A DNA stretch of 64,000 bases from Ischnura elegans (Eukaryota; Arthropoda; Insecta; Odonata; Coenagrionidae): the NCBI RefSeq assembly GCF_921293095.1, contig NC_060254.1:105176917-105240916 (forward strand), written 5' to 3'. A program made the position numbers and the translations under genes. Below the pieces are notes generated by a model. It ran no database searches. It saw nothing but the letters and a program-made list of their open reading frames with translations, and was not told the origin of the DNA. Shown here piece after piece: positions 11,701 through 23,178 of this stretch. The first letter of the stretch is position 1. The number at the start of each line of letters is the position of its first letter.

Positions 11701-12718
11701 ACGGTAGAAGAAGTATTATAAACGGAAATATGAAAAGTTCACTACTTCATACAAGGAAAATTGCATGTGTGTAATGTGGGTTGCGTGAATTGTCAATTAC
11801 TGGTGACGGGTGGCATACATGTATGTCATTAACGTTTTTTACAAATTGCGAGAAATAGAAACAAAAAAAATTGCAAATTCTGTTGTATTACTTCCAAGAC
11901 CACCGTTATGAAGGAAAATCACCCATCCGTCACTGGAGGTTTCGGCAAAAATATCATCTGCATTGAATGTGTTAAATGTATCATTACAGAAAATATGCAC
12001 ATGCAGTCTGATGTACTACAAGGAAATGAAAAGGCATTAGGTATGAACAGCAAAAAAAATGATTATGATAACCAAGTGAAAGAGAAGTAAAAGGCTTGAT
12101 ATGTTTTATCTCTGTATACAGTAGAGAATGTATTACTTGGGTCAATGAATAAAGATTAGGTATCTGTTTTTGAATAATATTAAGTTCAGAGAATTGACTC
12201 TTAATGGACAGTACACATTACTTAATTAATGTTTGGCATGGAAATCATCTCACATTAAGAGGTGACCATGTTTTGGTTGAATATAGTCAAGTCCACCCCT
12301 GAATGATAATAAAAGATGATGTGCTTGAATTTAGGATAAAATCACTACTTTACAAATAATAACATAGAACAACTTGAACTGGATGAAAATTATAAGTACC
12401 ACTCATATCCAGGGCTGATAAACCACCACAAACAATCTTTTTCTGTGCCAGACTGGAGCCTGGGTCGAAGACTTCTTGCAACTCATCACCATCTCCTTTA
12501 TTTTCATTGGGAAAAGGTGACAATACCATTCACAGAAGACATTCTTGCTTGATGCACTGATGTATGCACACTGCACAGACAATCATTCATTGATTCAGGC
12601 ATGAATATGTACTTCCAACTGATTCACAGGCATAAATGGATCATTCCTCTGAATTTCTGTCATTCTACGAGAAAATGAAATGGAGAAATAAGATTTTCTC
12701 ACTTTCTATGACTAATAC
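8759..12718. other. Long stretch without a recognised gene
   Basis: About 4 kb of AT-rich, apparently unique sequence. Small open frames (for example 8763-9050 minus, 10254-10571 plus and 11908-12090 plus) lack recognisable motifs. The higher-GC patch at 10380-10565 contains a pyrimidine tract ending in CAG near 10545, which could be a splice acceptor. A near-perfect 24-bp palindrome made of ATGACATATA and its complement lies at about 10986-11009. Confidence 0.5.
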
Positions 12719-12726
12719 AATTTGAA

Positions 12727-13033
12727 CACGGGCGTACCCAGCAAAGGGCAGGGTGGGGCAGCTCCCCCCCCCCCTTCCACTTAGAAACAAGAGTCGCAGA
12801 AGTCTTTGAGCAAAATCAGTACTGAATTGAAACAAAAGCATTCAACAAATTTTATTTAAACCCACGAAAAATGATATATATTAGTTTAAGATGTGTTACT
12901 AAAATAAAGCTATTTTTTCAAGGAAATAGTCTCATAAATCCTATTGCTGCTCCCCCCTCAGACCTTGGCTTGCACCCCCTCCCCCTAGAACACGGCTTGT
13001 CCCACCCTAGTAATGATTCTGGGTACGCCCTTG
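12727..13033. mobile_element. hAT MITE, family N3, perfect TSD
   Basis: Left end CACGGGCGTACCCAG, right end CTGGGTACGCCCTTG; these are inverted copies. The flanking octamer AATTTGAA is identical at 12719-12726 and 13034-13041. Subterminal C-rich tracts. 307 bp, non-coding. A truncated relative is at 8649-8758. Confidence 0.93.
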
Positions 13034-13319
13034 AATTTGAATGTACCTGAACAAATGGAAAAAAAATTAAATTGAAGTTTTACAATAGTACTTCTACTGA
13101 ACAGATTATTTGCAACCAAAAATTGTGTCAAATGGTAATTAACAAAAAAGGATTAACAAATACATATCAAAAAACAAATGATAGTCAAAAAGATCTCGCC
13201 ATGATCTTAGAGTAAAGAGAAGGGAGAGCCTTGAAAGTGAGCAAAGATTATATCATGCGTATTACTCTATACAAATTATTTTCATTATATATAATAAAGT
13301 TTAACCTTGGACTTTTATT

Positions 13320-13444
13320 TTGAAATTTGTCTGTTTTATTTGATTTTCACACTCACCCCTTTGCTTATCCTCATTTCTCAAAAGACTTATTTGCCTCAAT
13401 ATGTTTACATTCCATGGTCCAACATCCTCATCCACCACACTATC
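13320..13444 (-). pseudogene. LINE fragment, downstream half of a split ORF
   Basis: On the minus strand this reads DSVVDEDVGP followed by decayed sequence. That is what LINE polyproteins show after the WKEY...NRP linker found at 14480-14560, before the reverse-transcriptase domain. The two pieces are separated by the element at 13445-14469. Only a short stretch is recognisable, so the assignment depends on the pairing. Confidence 0.5.
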
Positions 13445-14469
13445 CAGGGGTGGTATGGCCGGGTCGGCTGATCGGTGACAGCCAATGGCCCCATAGCTTA
13501 TGGGCCCATCACAATGCTCGAGTCTATTGTGAAACGTACATGAATGGCGTTATAGAAAACTCAGATTACTTAAACATAAGATTTTTTTGCAATTACAAAA
13601 TTCTAGGTGTTCATTAGTTGCTTTATTTATGAAATAATGACAAAAATTATATAAAAAACAAATTAAGGTGCCAGAAGATAAAAGAGAACGTGACGCTTTT
13701 TAGAAAGGGTTATTCAAAAGGTTATTTTAGAGGTTTAGTTTAGATTTGAGTGCATTTTAAAGGAAATTAGGTATACTCTTAATAGATAATAAAACCATAG
13801 TAAGGTTTTAATTTTTATTAGCAGTGGAATTTTCACTTTTAGTGCTACTTTCTTTGTTTCCTTGTTGTGTGTATTTATTATTCCTTTTACCAATTTTCTA
13901 CTGATGCCATAAATATCCGACAGTACGTTTCTTTACCCAGGAGATGAAAGCCAGAAATATTCAATGGAGAATTTCCTACACATTTCCTATACCAAATAAT
14001 GACACAATTTCTCAATAAATTCCTCATTAATCTACCCAAACCTACTCCTGTCTTTTCTTATCTACCCATCCTTCCTTTGCTCTTAAATATTCTTAATGAT
14101 TTCTTCAGCAATCCACAGTTTCCTTATCCTATGCCTTTCCATCTTTTTGGAAAAGGGTATTTGAAGGGTTATTATATAGGTTTCTTTTATATTTCAGTGC
14201 AGCTTTAAGGAAACAATATTCTTAATAGTAGATGATAGTACCACAATAAAGTTTTAATTTTTACAAGCAGTGGAATTCTCACTTTGCTAGAGCTACTTTC
14301 CTTATGAAATTGCTATTTTTCATTAATGTTCATCTTATTTTTAAGAGCCAGAATAGCATGGACATACAATTTCCTAAAATTTTCTGGAGTGGGACCCCTG
14401 AATCCTCCAGGAGGAGGGCCCCATAGTGGACCCTAGCCGAGGGCCCCCAGTCACACTAAACTGCCCCTG
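13445..14469. mobile_element. hAT-like element (family N2) inserted in a LINE
   Basis: Begins CAGGGGTGGTATGGCC and ends with AAACTGCCCCTG, whose complement starts CAGGGGCAGTTT. Flanks ACACTATC and GCACTTTC match at 6 of 8 positions. Removing the element rejoins two LINE reading-frame pieces on the minus strand, which supports the borders. The interior holds two similar GGGTTATT...AGCAGTGGAATTTTCAC blocks (about 13700-13840 and 14155-14290). It also holds a stretch at 13880-14150 that is found again, in changed order, at 14750-15003. No transposase is visible. Confidence 0.6.
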
Positions 14470-14640
14470 GCACTTTCTCCCTTTAGGATCAACCTTGCTG
14501 GTCTATTCCATGTGTCATACAGTTCATCAATGTATTCTTTCCACTTATTCTGCATCATTCTATTATTTGGACAAATTGCTTCATTCTTAAACCTAATTCG
14601 CAGCATAGCCAGTCCTCCTTTAATACCAGATAGTGACACA
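14470..14640 (-). pseudogene. LINE fragment, endonuclease-RT linker
   Basis: The minus-strand frame reads NKWKEYIDELYDTWNRPARL, the characteristic linker between the endonuclease and reverse-transcriptase domains of many arthropod LINEs. The upstream residues resemble the MSLSGIKGG...R segment before that linker. The frame is cut at 14469 by the hAT-like insertion and continues at 13444. It has no catalytic RT motif and is a dead fragment. Confidence 0.65.
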
Positions 14641-15340
14641 GACTGGCTTATGATTCCCCTACCTCTTCTTCCCTCTCCAAGCTTCCCCTTTCACCAAATT
14701 GCCTCTTCCCCTAAATATACTTCAGCCTCCTTTTTTTCCGTGCCATGTATCATTAATCTACTCAAACCTTCTGCTGTCTTTTCTCATCTACCCATCCATC
14801 TTTTGCTCTTAAATTATCTTAATGATTTCTTCAGCAATCCGCAGTTTCCCTATCGTATGCCTTTCCATGTACTCCATAAATTTCTCAGTTGCATTTATTA
14901 TGTATTCCTTTTACCATTTTGCTACTGATGCCATAAATATCCGACAGTACGTTACTTGACCCAGGAGATGAAAGCCAGAAATATTCAATGGAGAATTTCC
15001 AACACAGGCGAATGAATGCCGTAAGTATCCAGCCCCTTGATCTCTCCCCTTTGTTAAAGAAAGCACCATAAGAAGTCCACTTATGGTTTCAAACCCCAAT
15101 TCAGGAAACTTTGGTAAGCCAACGTGAATAATAGAGACTTTGAAATGGATAGCTTGAGGCATCACTTGGTGAAATAGCTTCAAGTAGAATCAAAAAACTC
15201 TTTATTTCAGTTTATCACACAAAAAAAATATTCCTCTTATGTGAGCTTCCATGACTTCGTTTGAAAAAATGGCATAAGAAAAATGTTTTTTTTCACAAAC
15301 AAAATTCACTAACTCTTGGTTAACTATGTGGTATTCCATT
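14641..15340. repeat. Diverged direct repeats, no gene
   Basis: 14750-14870 is similar to 14020-14150 (CTAC(C/T)CAAACCT and CTTAATGATTTCTTCAGCAATCC-type sequence). 14900-15003 is similar to 13880-13985 (TACTGATGCCATAAATATCC and GAAAGCCAGAAATATTCAAT). The order of the two blocks is swapped between the two places. The minus-strand open frames here are short and unassigned; the blocks could be LINE-derived. Confidence 0.6.
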
Positions 15341-15410
15341 ATTTCCTGGATATAGACAGTTACTTATACCACTTGTAAGTGGTATAAGTAACTGTCTATA
15401 TCCAGGAAAT
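15341..15410. repeat. Perfect 34-bp inverted repeat, 2-base loop
   Basis: Left arm 15341-15374 and right arm 15377-15410 are exact reverse complements separated by GT. The arms start ATTTCCTGGATATAGACAG. A T-run follows the right arm. Such a perfect palindrome could form a cruciform or a long RNA hairpin. It may be recent, a MITE remnant or an assembly fold-back artefact. Confidence 0.95.
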
Positions 15411-15890
15411 GTTTTTTTTTTTTGACATAGGTATTGCTTCCTTGTTTATGGTAAATTTAAATTCTTCCTAGTGTAACCAGGTGAGCTTGGTCCATTGGAC
15501 ACTTAACGTACGTGATTAGTTACACATCATTGGAAGGTTAATATAAATTCTAAAACATTGCCTTCTAACAAGCATATTTTGGAAAATTTAAATATATATC
15601 TACATAATCCCTTGTGAGTTAACGCAATTGCGTGCAGCAAGGGATGAGTATTCAACAGTCATGCAACAGCAGGTTGCACTTGGATGCTTTCATGCACATT
15701 AGTGTGGTCCTTATTTTAAAAGTTTTCGAATTTATTTTGGGATGCCCCCCCCCCCCAGTTTTATCCCATTTGGTGAGAAAACAAATCATGAAAATTATAT
15801 TTTCAATTGGATACCAGGAAAACATGCCGCATCGCACTCAAAGTTTTGAAATTTTGGTATTTTTCAGCTTAGTAAAACCACTTGTCTGTT
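15411..15890. other. No gene seen
   Basis: AT-rich sequence with a C-run near 15745-15757 and a weak 110-codon plus-strand frame (15632-15964) that overlaps the Penelope tail on the other strand and is not credible as a gene. Confidence 0.5.
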
Positions 15891-16430
15891 TCCACACACT
15901 TTTATTTAAACCCACCATGGTTTCGACAACTCGTGCCATTATCAAGGTACATAGCCTTGGATGACAGCCTTTTTATGGTGGTAGAGTTTTTCAGGAGGGG
16001 GGAGGGTTATTGGGATGTGTTCATTCCAAGGTTAATGATGACGTCAATGGGTGATTGGTGGGAGGTAGGGGTGAGTGGAATGGGAACATATGGTCGTTAG
16101 ATAATTTAAAATTAGCAGGGCAATTAACAATTTCAAACTGTTCTAAGAAATCCAGTTTTTGCCTCTAGTCATGTATGTACTTGTAAAATTTTTGCAACAA
16201 AATTGCACCACTGGTATTCGTCATTCAAATGTCTTGCAATTCCTGATGAGTCGTCGTTATTTAAAAAACATCGTCTATGTTCTCTCATTCTCGTTTTAAA
16301 ACTCCTCCCAGTCTGGCGAATATATTTGGTTTCACAATCGTCACAAATCATTTCATACACTCCACCTTTATCATCATTACAATATTCACCAATAGAGTTA
16401 AACAATAATTTACCTAGTGTCAAAGTAGTG
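15891..16430 (-). pseudogene. Penelope-like element tail with GIY-YIG domain
   Basis: The minus-strand frame at 16423-16169 reads GVYEMICDDCETKYIRQTGR then SFKTRMREHRR. That is a GIY-YIG endonuclease core, with GVY replacing GIY, the YIRQTGR variant of YIGQTGR, and the conserved R and EH. After a frame disruption at about 16165, a KLDFLEQFEI segment matches the usual C-terminal region of these elements. The 3' trailer at 15891-15960 reads, on the minus strand, as the typical GGCACGAGTTGTCGAAAC...GGTTTAAATAAA tail. The reverse transcriptase is absent. This is a 5'-truncated dead copy. Confidence 0.8.
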
Positions 16431-16734
16431 TACCTAGTTAGGGTGTTTACTCATTAGACACTCGCAGAGTATCACCTCAAATTTCTTTCATTTCTGCCCT
16501 TTGGATTCCGAGATATCACACCGAGAGTGAGCGCCAGGCACCCCAGCCAGACAATTTGGGTGGCACGTGGGTTGCATACTCTCTACATTTGTTGTTCATT
16601 CCCACTCATCATGAAATCATAAAGTTCTTTAGATAAACTTTAAACTTGGTCAATATAATTTTGGATGCTCTATTTATCTCTATTAATTGACAAAACAGGC
16701 TAAGTAGCAGAGGTTTCTTCTCTATATCTAGAAT

Positions 16735-17314
16735 TTTATGTACATACGTATATGTAGAAATATGATAGCAAAAACGGATCTCATACCATTTTGATGATCT
16801 GCTAGAGGCCTGGGGCAGGTGTCATTCCCCAAATGTTGCGGTGGGACACGTTGTCAGCTGTTATGGGTGAAAAACAATTTAAATGATATTCATTAGTAAC
16901 CACCTTGAAATATATTTTGGATGTTGTATCCTTTTCAATATGTATGTTATTGTCCTTATATTATTTAGTATTAGTGCGATAAATTTCATGCACAATTGAC
17001 CTTAACTGAAATTAATACGTACTCTTGGCAATTAACGCAATCCTTGAGGGAATCCTTTGTGCATGAAATCATGTCAGTAGAATTGTTTTCAACTCATCTT
17101 TTTTTATTTCAACTTTGCGCAAAAATGAAAATAACGTAAATATAATCATGAAATTCCCAGCCAAAACTATCAGTATGATTATAAGGTAAGCCAAAAAACC
17201 TATACTTTGTTATCAACTAATTTTGGGTTATTTTTACTGTGTTCAATTTAGATGTTACTCCAAACAAAACAGCATGTATTTCCCTGTTAGTATTTCTCAT
17301 ATTAGTATTTACAC
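16735..17314 (+). repeat. Unclassified repeat family R1, copy i, first part
   Basis: Contains the R1 signatures: CATACCATTTTGATGATCTG, AATTTAAATGATATTCATTAG, and, further on, AAAACAGCATGTATTTCCCTG and TCTCATATTAGTA. The same blocks occur in order elsewhere up to 26470. The copy is interrupted by a hAT-like element at 17315 and continues at 17880. Non-coding; class unknown. Confidence 0.75.
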
Positions 17315-17879
17315 CAGTGGTGCAACTATGAGGGAATAGATACCCTAATAAGACTCAGAAGTGGAATAACTAGGAATATGCCTTTAGGGGAATTGGGGGG
17401 CTTTGAGAGGGGGGATTAGGTTGGGTAGTGGGGGCTATCCCCCAGAAAACGGGAAGTTAAGGAAAATTAAAAAATAAAATAAAATGCCTGAAAATGCATT
17501 TTACGTCATTTTGGCAATTTAAATTTAGCTTTGTGCGGATGCATTTGTTATGTGTCCAAACTAGACAATGGTTTTAAATAATATTTTTATTTCTCTGGTG
17601 CTTTGGGACGAATACACCCCCTCATCCCCCTCCCCATACTCAAACCACTAAGACTCAGAGCAATTAAAAAGAAAATATTTAAAACTATTACCCAGCATTG
17701 ACATGGAATAACTGCAACTACTTAAAGTTAAATCTTTAGTGCCTAAATAATGTAAAATGTATTCCTAGGCATGTACGATTTTTTAAATTTTCCCAGTTGC
17801 CAGGGAGGGGGGTTGCCACCCCACGCCATCTCACCCATTCCCCCCGCACCCCTAAAGCATATTCCTAGTAACGTCACTG
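17315..17879. mobile_element. hAT-like MITE inserted in repeat R1
   Basis: Starts CAGTGGTGCAACTATGAGG and ends TTCCTAGTAACGTCACTG. Flanks ATTTACAC and ATTAATAC match at 6 of 8 positions. The empty site is visible in another R1 copy, where TTTACAC runs directly into TATTATCC (near 22155), which confirms the insertion. The interior has G-rich and C-rich tracts and no open frame. Confidence 0.75.
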
Positions 17880-18270
17880 ATTAATACTATTATCCAGCTA
17901 TACCATGCACAATAATTATTGGTATGCATTCAAAGTATGTAGAAATTTTTATTACAAGTATCATTTTTTTGTTCAGATTTCAAAGTTAATTTTCATCTCA
18001 AAATTGAAAATCATTCATTCCTTGTCCCAAAAGTTCCCCAAATTTCACACATAGTCAGGTGTTATGGCTGTAAAATCAATTTACATGATATTATTTAGAA
18101 TCCATCTTAAATTGCAATGTGGATTTTCTACCTTATTATTACGTATATTACAGCTATTGCTCAATTATTACGCATGCTATTATTTGAGCCATCATAGCAC
18201 AAATCAGTTTCTGGAGGAATATTTGTCTACCACAGAAGTTTATGATTTTGAATGTGTATGTGTTTGTTGA
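17880..18270 (+). repeat. Repeat R1, copy i, second part
   Basis: Continues the R1 order after the insertion: TATTATCCA...CTA(T/G)ACCATG, TTCATTCCTTGTCCCAAAAG, then ACATAGTCAGGTGTTATGGC and AATCAGTTTCTGGAGGAAT. The last block is also found at 22890-22960. Confidence 0.7.
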
Positions 18271-18289
18271 TGGTTGGTAGTGTGGCTAA

Positions 18290-18500
18290 TATAAAAAAAT
18301 GTATATTCAGAAAAATGATTACAAAAACAGATCCCATACCATTTTGATGATCTGTTGAAGGCCAGGGGCAGGTGTCATTCCCCGAATGTCGCGTGTAGAC
18401 GCATAGTCAGCAGTTATGGCTGAAAAACAATTTAAATGATATTCATTAGGAGCCAGCTTACATTGAACTATGGATGATCTACCCTTATTATCTGAATTCA
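18290..18500 (+). repeat. Repeat R1, copy ii (partial)
   Basis: GATCCCATACCATTTTGATG through TGGATGATCTACCCTTATTA. About 95% identical by eye to copy iii at 19620-19805, suggesting that these two are a recent pair. Confidence 0.8.
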
Positions 18501-19596
18501 TGATTTAATTTATTATTATTAGCCATTAACATTCTTACATTCATTCCACATCTCTTTCTTCTACCGTTATTTATCCAAATGCATTTCTGAATTCTTGTGA
18601 CGTTCTGAATAATAAAATGCGGCCATTTTTCGGGAATGTCTGACTATGAAAAACTACAGCCAATAAGAAGCCCCAATTTTCCCCACCCCGAGCTCCTCAC
18701 CTTCTGTTGCCTTCGGAGCGCTTGGGCTTGCCCACTGCTGCGCACAAAGTTCGTGAGTGGGCAATTGTTGCTATTGCACGAGTTATCATGATGAAGAAAT
18801 GAGTCTTAAAGGTATTAGACAATTCCCACATTATCTAAAGCAGTACTGCTCCATAAACTCGACGTCGTGCGTATTTACTTGACTACTGTTGCGGGAGCAG
18901 ACGATCCTCTGGATCTCCACGCGAAGCTTAGCTTAAAAATACTTGATCTCGGAACGAAAGCAGACGACATTGGACAAATTTTGAAAGTAAATTTCAACTG
19001 TTTAATATAAAATTTTCTTGTAATTACGTCGTAATATAATAATCTTGCGTGTCATCAGTCGATATATCGATCGATTTCACAATCGAAATGGTATCATTCC
19101 AGAAGCGAATGTCTACGGCTGTTGCCGTAATTTGAAAGTCAATATAATTTTGCCCAATTTTTATTATGTTTAAAAAACCAGTTGACTTACTCCGCGTTGT
19201 TGTTATATTCTCCGAGTACGCTGTGAGAAAGAAAAATGACTTGTCTTCGCTTGTCTGAGCTTCACTCGTCCTCGTTCTGTAAATATATATAGGATTAATC
19301 ATGGGAGATAGACGCCGTAATCATGAAATCGTCTCCGGGATGTCCTTGAAAAATTGCGATTTTTATTCACATGGTATTGTTTTTCATGGTAGCGCTCATT
19401 TTCTTGATTTTAAATGTGAAAAGAGTTCAGGAAGGCGATCCTAGGAGAACTACCGATAGTAATTGTAATTATGACGACTTTTTCACTGATTGCAATATCC
19501 CCGACTGCTATTACTTACTTTCCTCGTTAGTACGTTTTCCTGGTTAGTACGTTGATTTTTCGTGGTCCCTTCAGAAACGTACTAACCAAGTTCCAC
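18501..19596. mobile_element. Possible pogo/Tigger-like relic
   Basis: The right end at 19520-19596 contains two GTTAGTACGTT-like units and ends CTTCAGAAACGTACTAACC... then CCACTG next to TA. This resembles pogo/Tigger termini, whose complement starts CAGTGGAAC and which insert at TA. No matching left end or clear transposase was found between the two flanking R1 pieces, so the identification rests on one terminus. The interior (18640-19470) is more GC-rich than its surroundings and has no convincing open frame. Confidence 0.35.
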
Positions 19597-19599
19597 TGT

Positions 19600-19860
19600 A
19601 TATAAAAAATGTATATCTAGAAAAAAGAATTATAAAAACAGATCCCATACCATTTTGATGATCTGTTGAAGGCCAGGGGCAGGTGTCATTCCCCGAATGT
19701 CGCGTTTAGACGCATAGTCAGCAGTTATGGCTGAAAAACAATTTAAATGATATTCATTAGAAGCCAGCTTACATTGAACTATGGATGATCTACCCTTATT
19801 ATCATGTATGTTAATGATTCTTGCATGTATAATAGTAGGATAAATTGTATATGCCATTGG
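19600..19860 (+). repeat. Repeat R1, copy iii (partial)
   Basis: Same blocks as copy ii, then ATCATGTATGTTAATGATTC as in other R1 copies. Ends at about 19860. Confidence 0.8.
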
Positions 19861-20208
19861 CCCTTAACCTGGCCTGTGTTGGGCCGCCAAGACACCCTCC
19901 TATACCGAAATTGACGAATTCTACTGTCAGAATACCAATATTACCCAGTTCCTTGATGTGAATCATGTCCCATTCAACAGCATAATTAACACCGTCTTGA
20001 GTAAAAAAAATAATAATTTAATTTAATATGATTCAATCTCGTAAGATTCAATTCAATCTCAAGAGGGTGAGGATATAAATTTCAAAATTAATTATTGTAT
20101 TCCACACCCCCACACTCCCCTGCAGTCCTCCCCCTGAATACTCCTGGCACCCTCTGCCCATGGCCGTCCACTGTCGTAAGATGGCGCCCAGCACAGGCCT
20201 GCCTTTAA

Positions 20209-21044
20209 CCCTTTCACACCAGACGTCGTGTGTGGCCGACGGGCATTTTCATACGCAGAAGAACTGAGGTCAGGTATAGCTATCACAGATTTTTCAATGC
20301 AGTCGACCGGATATATTGGCTCTGACCGATTTGAGGGATGGTAAGTGACCACTGAGGTAGCAATTGTTGGATGCATTCAGGCCCGGCCTGAGACCCAGCT
20401 TAGCGAGTCTTTAGGGCCACTCCTTAGCATTTATAAGCCGGACCCTTCAACTCATTTATGATCATCCTCACTGTAGGAATCCGTTGCGAGGTGATCATAT
20501 TGTCAATAGTTTTTTCAATGATATTATTTGTGCATACTACAATTTTTTTTAATACTTTGAAATGAATTTTTCATTTTGTTCTGCGTGTAATTAATTTGTA
20601 AAGGAAATTTTAGCGTTAAAAAATAACAGACTTAAGGACTTATAGCCTTATTACCTTATGCCGAGCTTATACATATTTACTAACTTTGTTGTTATTAACA
20701 CAAGAAACCGGTTCAAAATTCCACAATGCTTAAAAAATACTAGTTATTCTTTTAGAAGAGTAAATTATTGAAAATCAAATACAGTGTTTGGTTGAAAAAA
20801 CACTGGTAACGCAGTAAGTTGACCATGGATTCGTGCTATGATAGGGATAGAGGGTGTGGTCCAGTGGGTGGGGTAAGGGACGGACGCTAATCACTGGGCT
20901 TTGAGCTGGGTGCCAAAACAGAGGGACGAAAATACCCAGGCAACTCACCCCCAAAACAAGGCTCCGTACAGAGAGGTTTGAAATCTTCTAATGCTACATG
21001 TAGCACACAAACGTTTTCCTATTCTAGCGGCCAGTGCGAAAGGG
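20209..21044. mobile_element. piggyBac-like non-autonomous element
   Basis: TTAA at 20205-20208 is followed by CCCTTTCACAC; on the right, GTGCGAAAGGG is followed by TTAA at 21045-21048. TTAA target sites with CCCTTT-type inverted ends are the piggyBac signature. 836 bp without a transposase. An internal stretch (CATTCTCATACGC-like to GGGCCACT) recurs at 27540-27750, and a smaller relative is at 52590-53168. Confidence 0.65.
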
Positions 21045-21114
21045 TTAAATGAAGATGATAGGTATACTTGGAAATTAACATGTGCATTGAGGAAATGTTT
21101 TTTGAATGAAATGA

Positions 21115-21946
21115 CACTAATACATAAAAAATTTATATTCAGAAAAATCAAAACAAAAATAGATCTCATACCATTTTGATGATCATCTGGAGGCTAGGGG
21201 CAGCTGTCGTTGCCCAAAATTCACACATAGTCAGGTGTTATGGCTGAAAATCAATTTACATGATATTCATTAGGAACCATCTTAAAATGTTATTTGAATG
21301 ATCCACCCTTATCATTATGTATGTTGTTGCTCCTGGAATTTGTTATAATAAGTATGATAAATTGCAAGTGCCAATTGTAGCAGAAAGTACCTAACCTTGG
21401 GTTGGTATCTAAGGACTTTCCGTCGATGGGAAATGGTGAAGGTCCCAAGGTTGGTACTGGTGGTTACTTCCGGTATTCCCCATTACGGGAAAGTGATATG
21501 TAATGTCAAATAAATCTCTCGTATGGTATGAACTATCAAATAAATACGTAGCCATCCAGTGCCAGCTTGATCATTTAATCTCTATCACCCTCCTGGGCTA
21601 AAAATACAACACCAATGACCCTTAAATAAAGACAATAGGTACCTACTCTTGGAAATTTATGAGTACCTTGAGGAAACATTTTTTTTGCGAAATCATTTGT
21701 GTCGTTGTTTTTCAATTCAATTCCATTAATTGCATCATTTTTTATTTCAGATTTACATAAATTAAAATCAATAGTGATGCAATCACGAATTTCCTTGCAG
21801 ATATTATCAGTGTTATTTTAAAGCACATAAAAAATATATGTACTTTGTTAATAACAATATCTGGGTTTTTTTACTGCATTGAAATAAAATGTTACTCCAA
21901 GCAAAACAGCATGTATGTATTTCCCTGTTAGTGTTTCTCATATTAG
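21115..21946 (+). repeat. Repeat R1, copy iv, first part
   Basis: Carries R1 blocks in order: ATACCATTTTGATGATC, GTTATGGCTGAAAATCAATT, TTGTTGCTCCTGGAATTT, GATATTATCAGTGTTATTTT, GTTACTCCAAGCAAAACAGC and TGTTTCTCATATTAG. A CCAAGGTTGG-rich insert lies at 21400-21490. Confidence 0.75.
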
Positions 21947-22140
21947 CATTGGCGGATTTAGGAGGGGGGTGGGGGGAGCACAGGGGTATGTGCACCCTTA
22001 GACCCTTAAAAAATATACAAGATTTTTAATAATATCCCATTATCATTGCATTCATTTTGTATTACGAGGCAGCCTAATGCCCCCCCAGATCAAAATCCTT
22101 TTCTTGTGCCCCCCAGAGAGAAATCCTGGATCTGCCCCTG
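21947..22140. mobile_element. hAT MITE inserted in repeat R1
   Basis: Begins CATTGGCGGATTTAGGAGG and ends CCTGGATCTGCCCCTG. Left flank CATATTAG and right flank CATATTTA are a near-identical duplicated octamer. Other R1 copies lack the insertion at this point. 194 bp, non-coding; related to the 96-bp element at 7951. Confidence 0.85.
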
Positions 22141-22500
22141 CATATTTAGTACATGTTTACACTATTATCCAACTAGACCATGTACAATTACTTTTGATAG
22201 GTTCTCAAGGTATGCAGAAATATTTTTATACGAGTATCTTTTTTTTGTTCAGATTTCAAAATTCATTACCATCTCGAAATTCAAAATCATTCATTACTTG
22301 TCCCAAAAGTTTCTTAGTACCTATCTTGGCTGAAATGTGTTTTTAATGTTAAATCACAGGTTTGACAAACATACATATTTTTAAAGATGAAACATTGAAA
22401 TGTTTTGGCTATTGTTTAAATTAAGTTCTCATTAAAAATTTGAGTGTACTAATAAATTTTCTAACGCTCACAGGGCATGGTTGCAAGTAATTTGTTGCAG
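22141..22500 (+). repeat. Repeat R1, copy iv, second part
   Basis: Continues TTTAGTACATGTTTACAC, TCATTACTTGTCCCAAAAG, and ends near CTAACGCTCACAGGGCATGG. Equivalent to 26106-26460 in copy vi. Confidence 0.75.
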
Positions 22501-22885
22501 TAAAGAAACAAAAAATTCATTAACAATCTGCCCTACAATCTATGACATTGTTGTGATACGACATCTGCTATCATCTCAAAAAAGGTAAAAATTGGTGATT
22601 GGTCAAATCCACAATTTTAAGAAATTCAGATACAAAAAGAATCTTTCACCAATTTGAATAAAAATCTTGGATCCATATTCACAAAATCTATATTTAAAAA
22701 TATTTAAAATGCAAAAGTTATTAATAAAGGGTACAGGAAGAGCATGGCCTTATATATACAATGAGTTATTAGAGGAAGAAAGCTGGCCACGGCAGGTAAG
22801 CTAAGAAGGGGGGCATGGTTGTCATTAAGTTATTCAGAGTTACAAAACCTCTAACTAGAAACTCTTTCCCGTAAACAAAAGCTAT
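22501..22885. other. No gene seen between repeat copies
   Basis: AT-rich, no open frame of note, no recognised repeat. Confidence 0.5.
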
Positions 22886-23178
22886 CATAGCAATAATCAG
22901 TTTCTGGAGGAATTTGTCTACCATAAAGGTGTATGATTTTGAAAGTGTATGTATTTGTTTTTTCCATGAAATGAGACCGATTTACAAAAAAAGTGTACCT
23001 AGAAAAATGATAACAAAAACAGATCTCATACCATTTTGACGATCTGCCAGAGGCTGGGGGCAGGGGTCATTCCCCAAATTATGCAGTGGACTCGTTCCAG
23101 TCATGTGTTATGGCTGGAAAATCAATTTACATGATATTATTTAGAAATCAGCTTAAATTGAACTATGGATGATCTACC
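22886..23178 (+). repeat. Repeat R1, copy v, first part
   Basis: Starts with the AATCAGTTTCTGGAGGAAT block and runs through ATACCATTTTGACGATCTG to GGATGATCTACC, where a TIR element interrupts it; continues at 23668. Confidence 0.75.
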
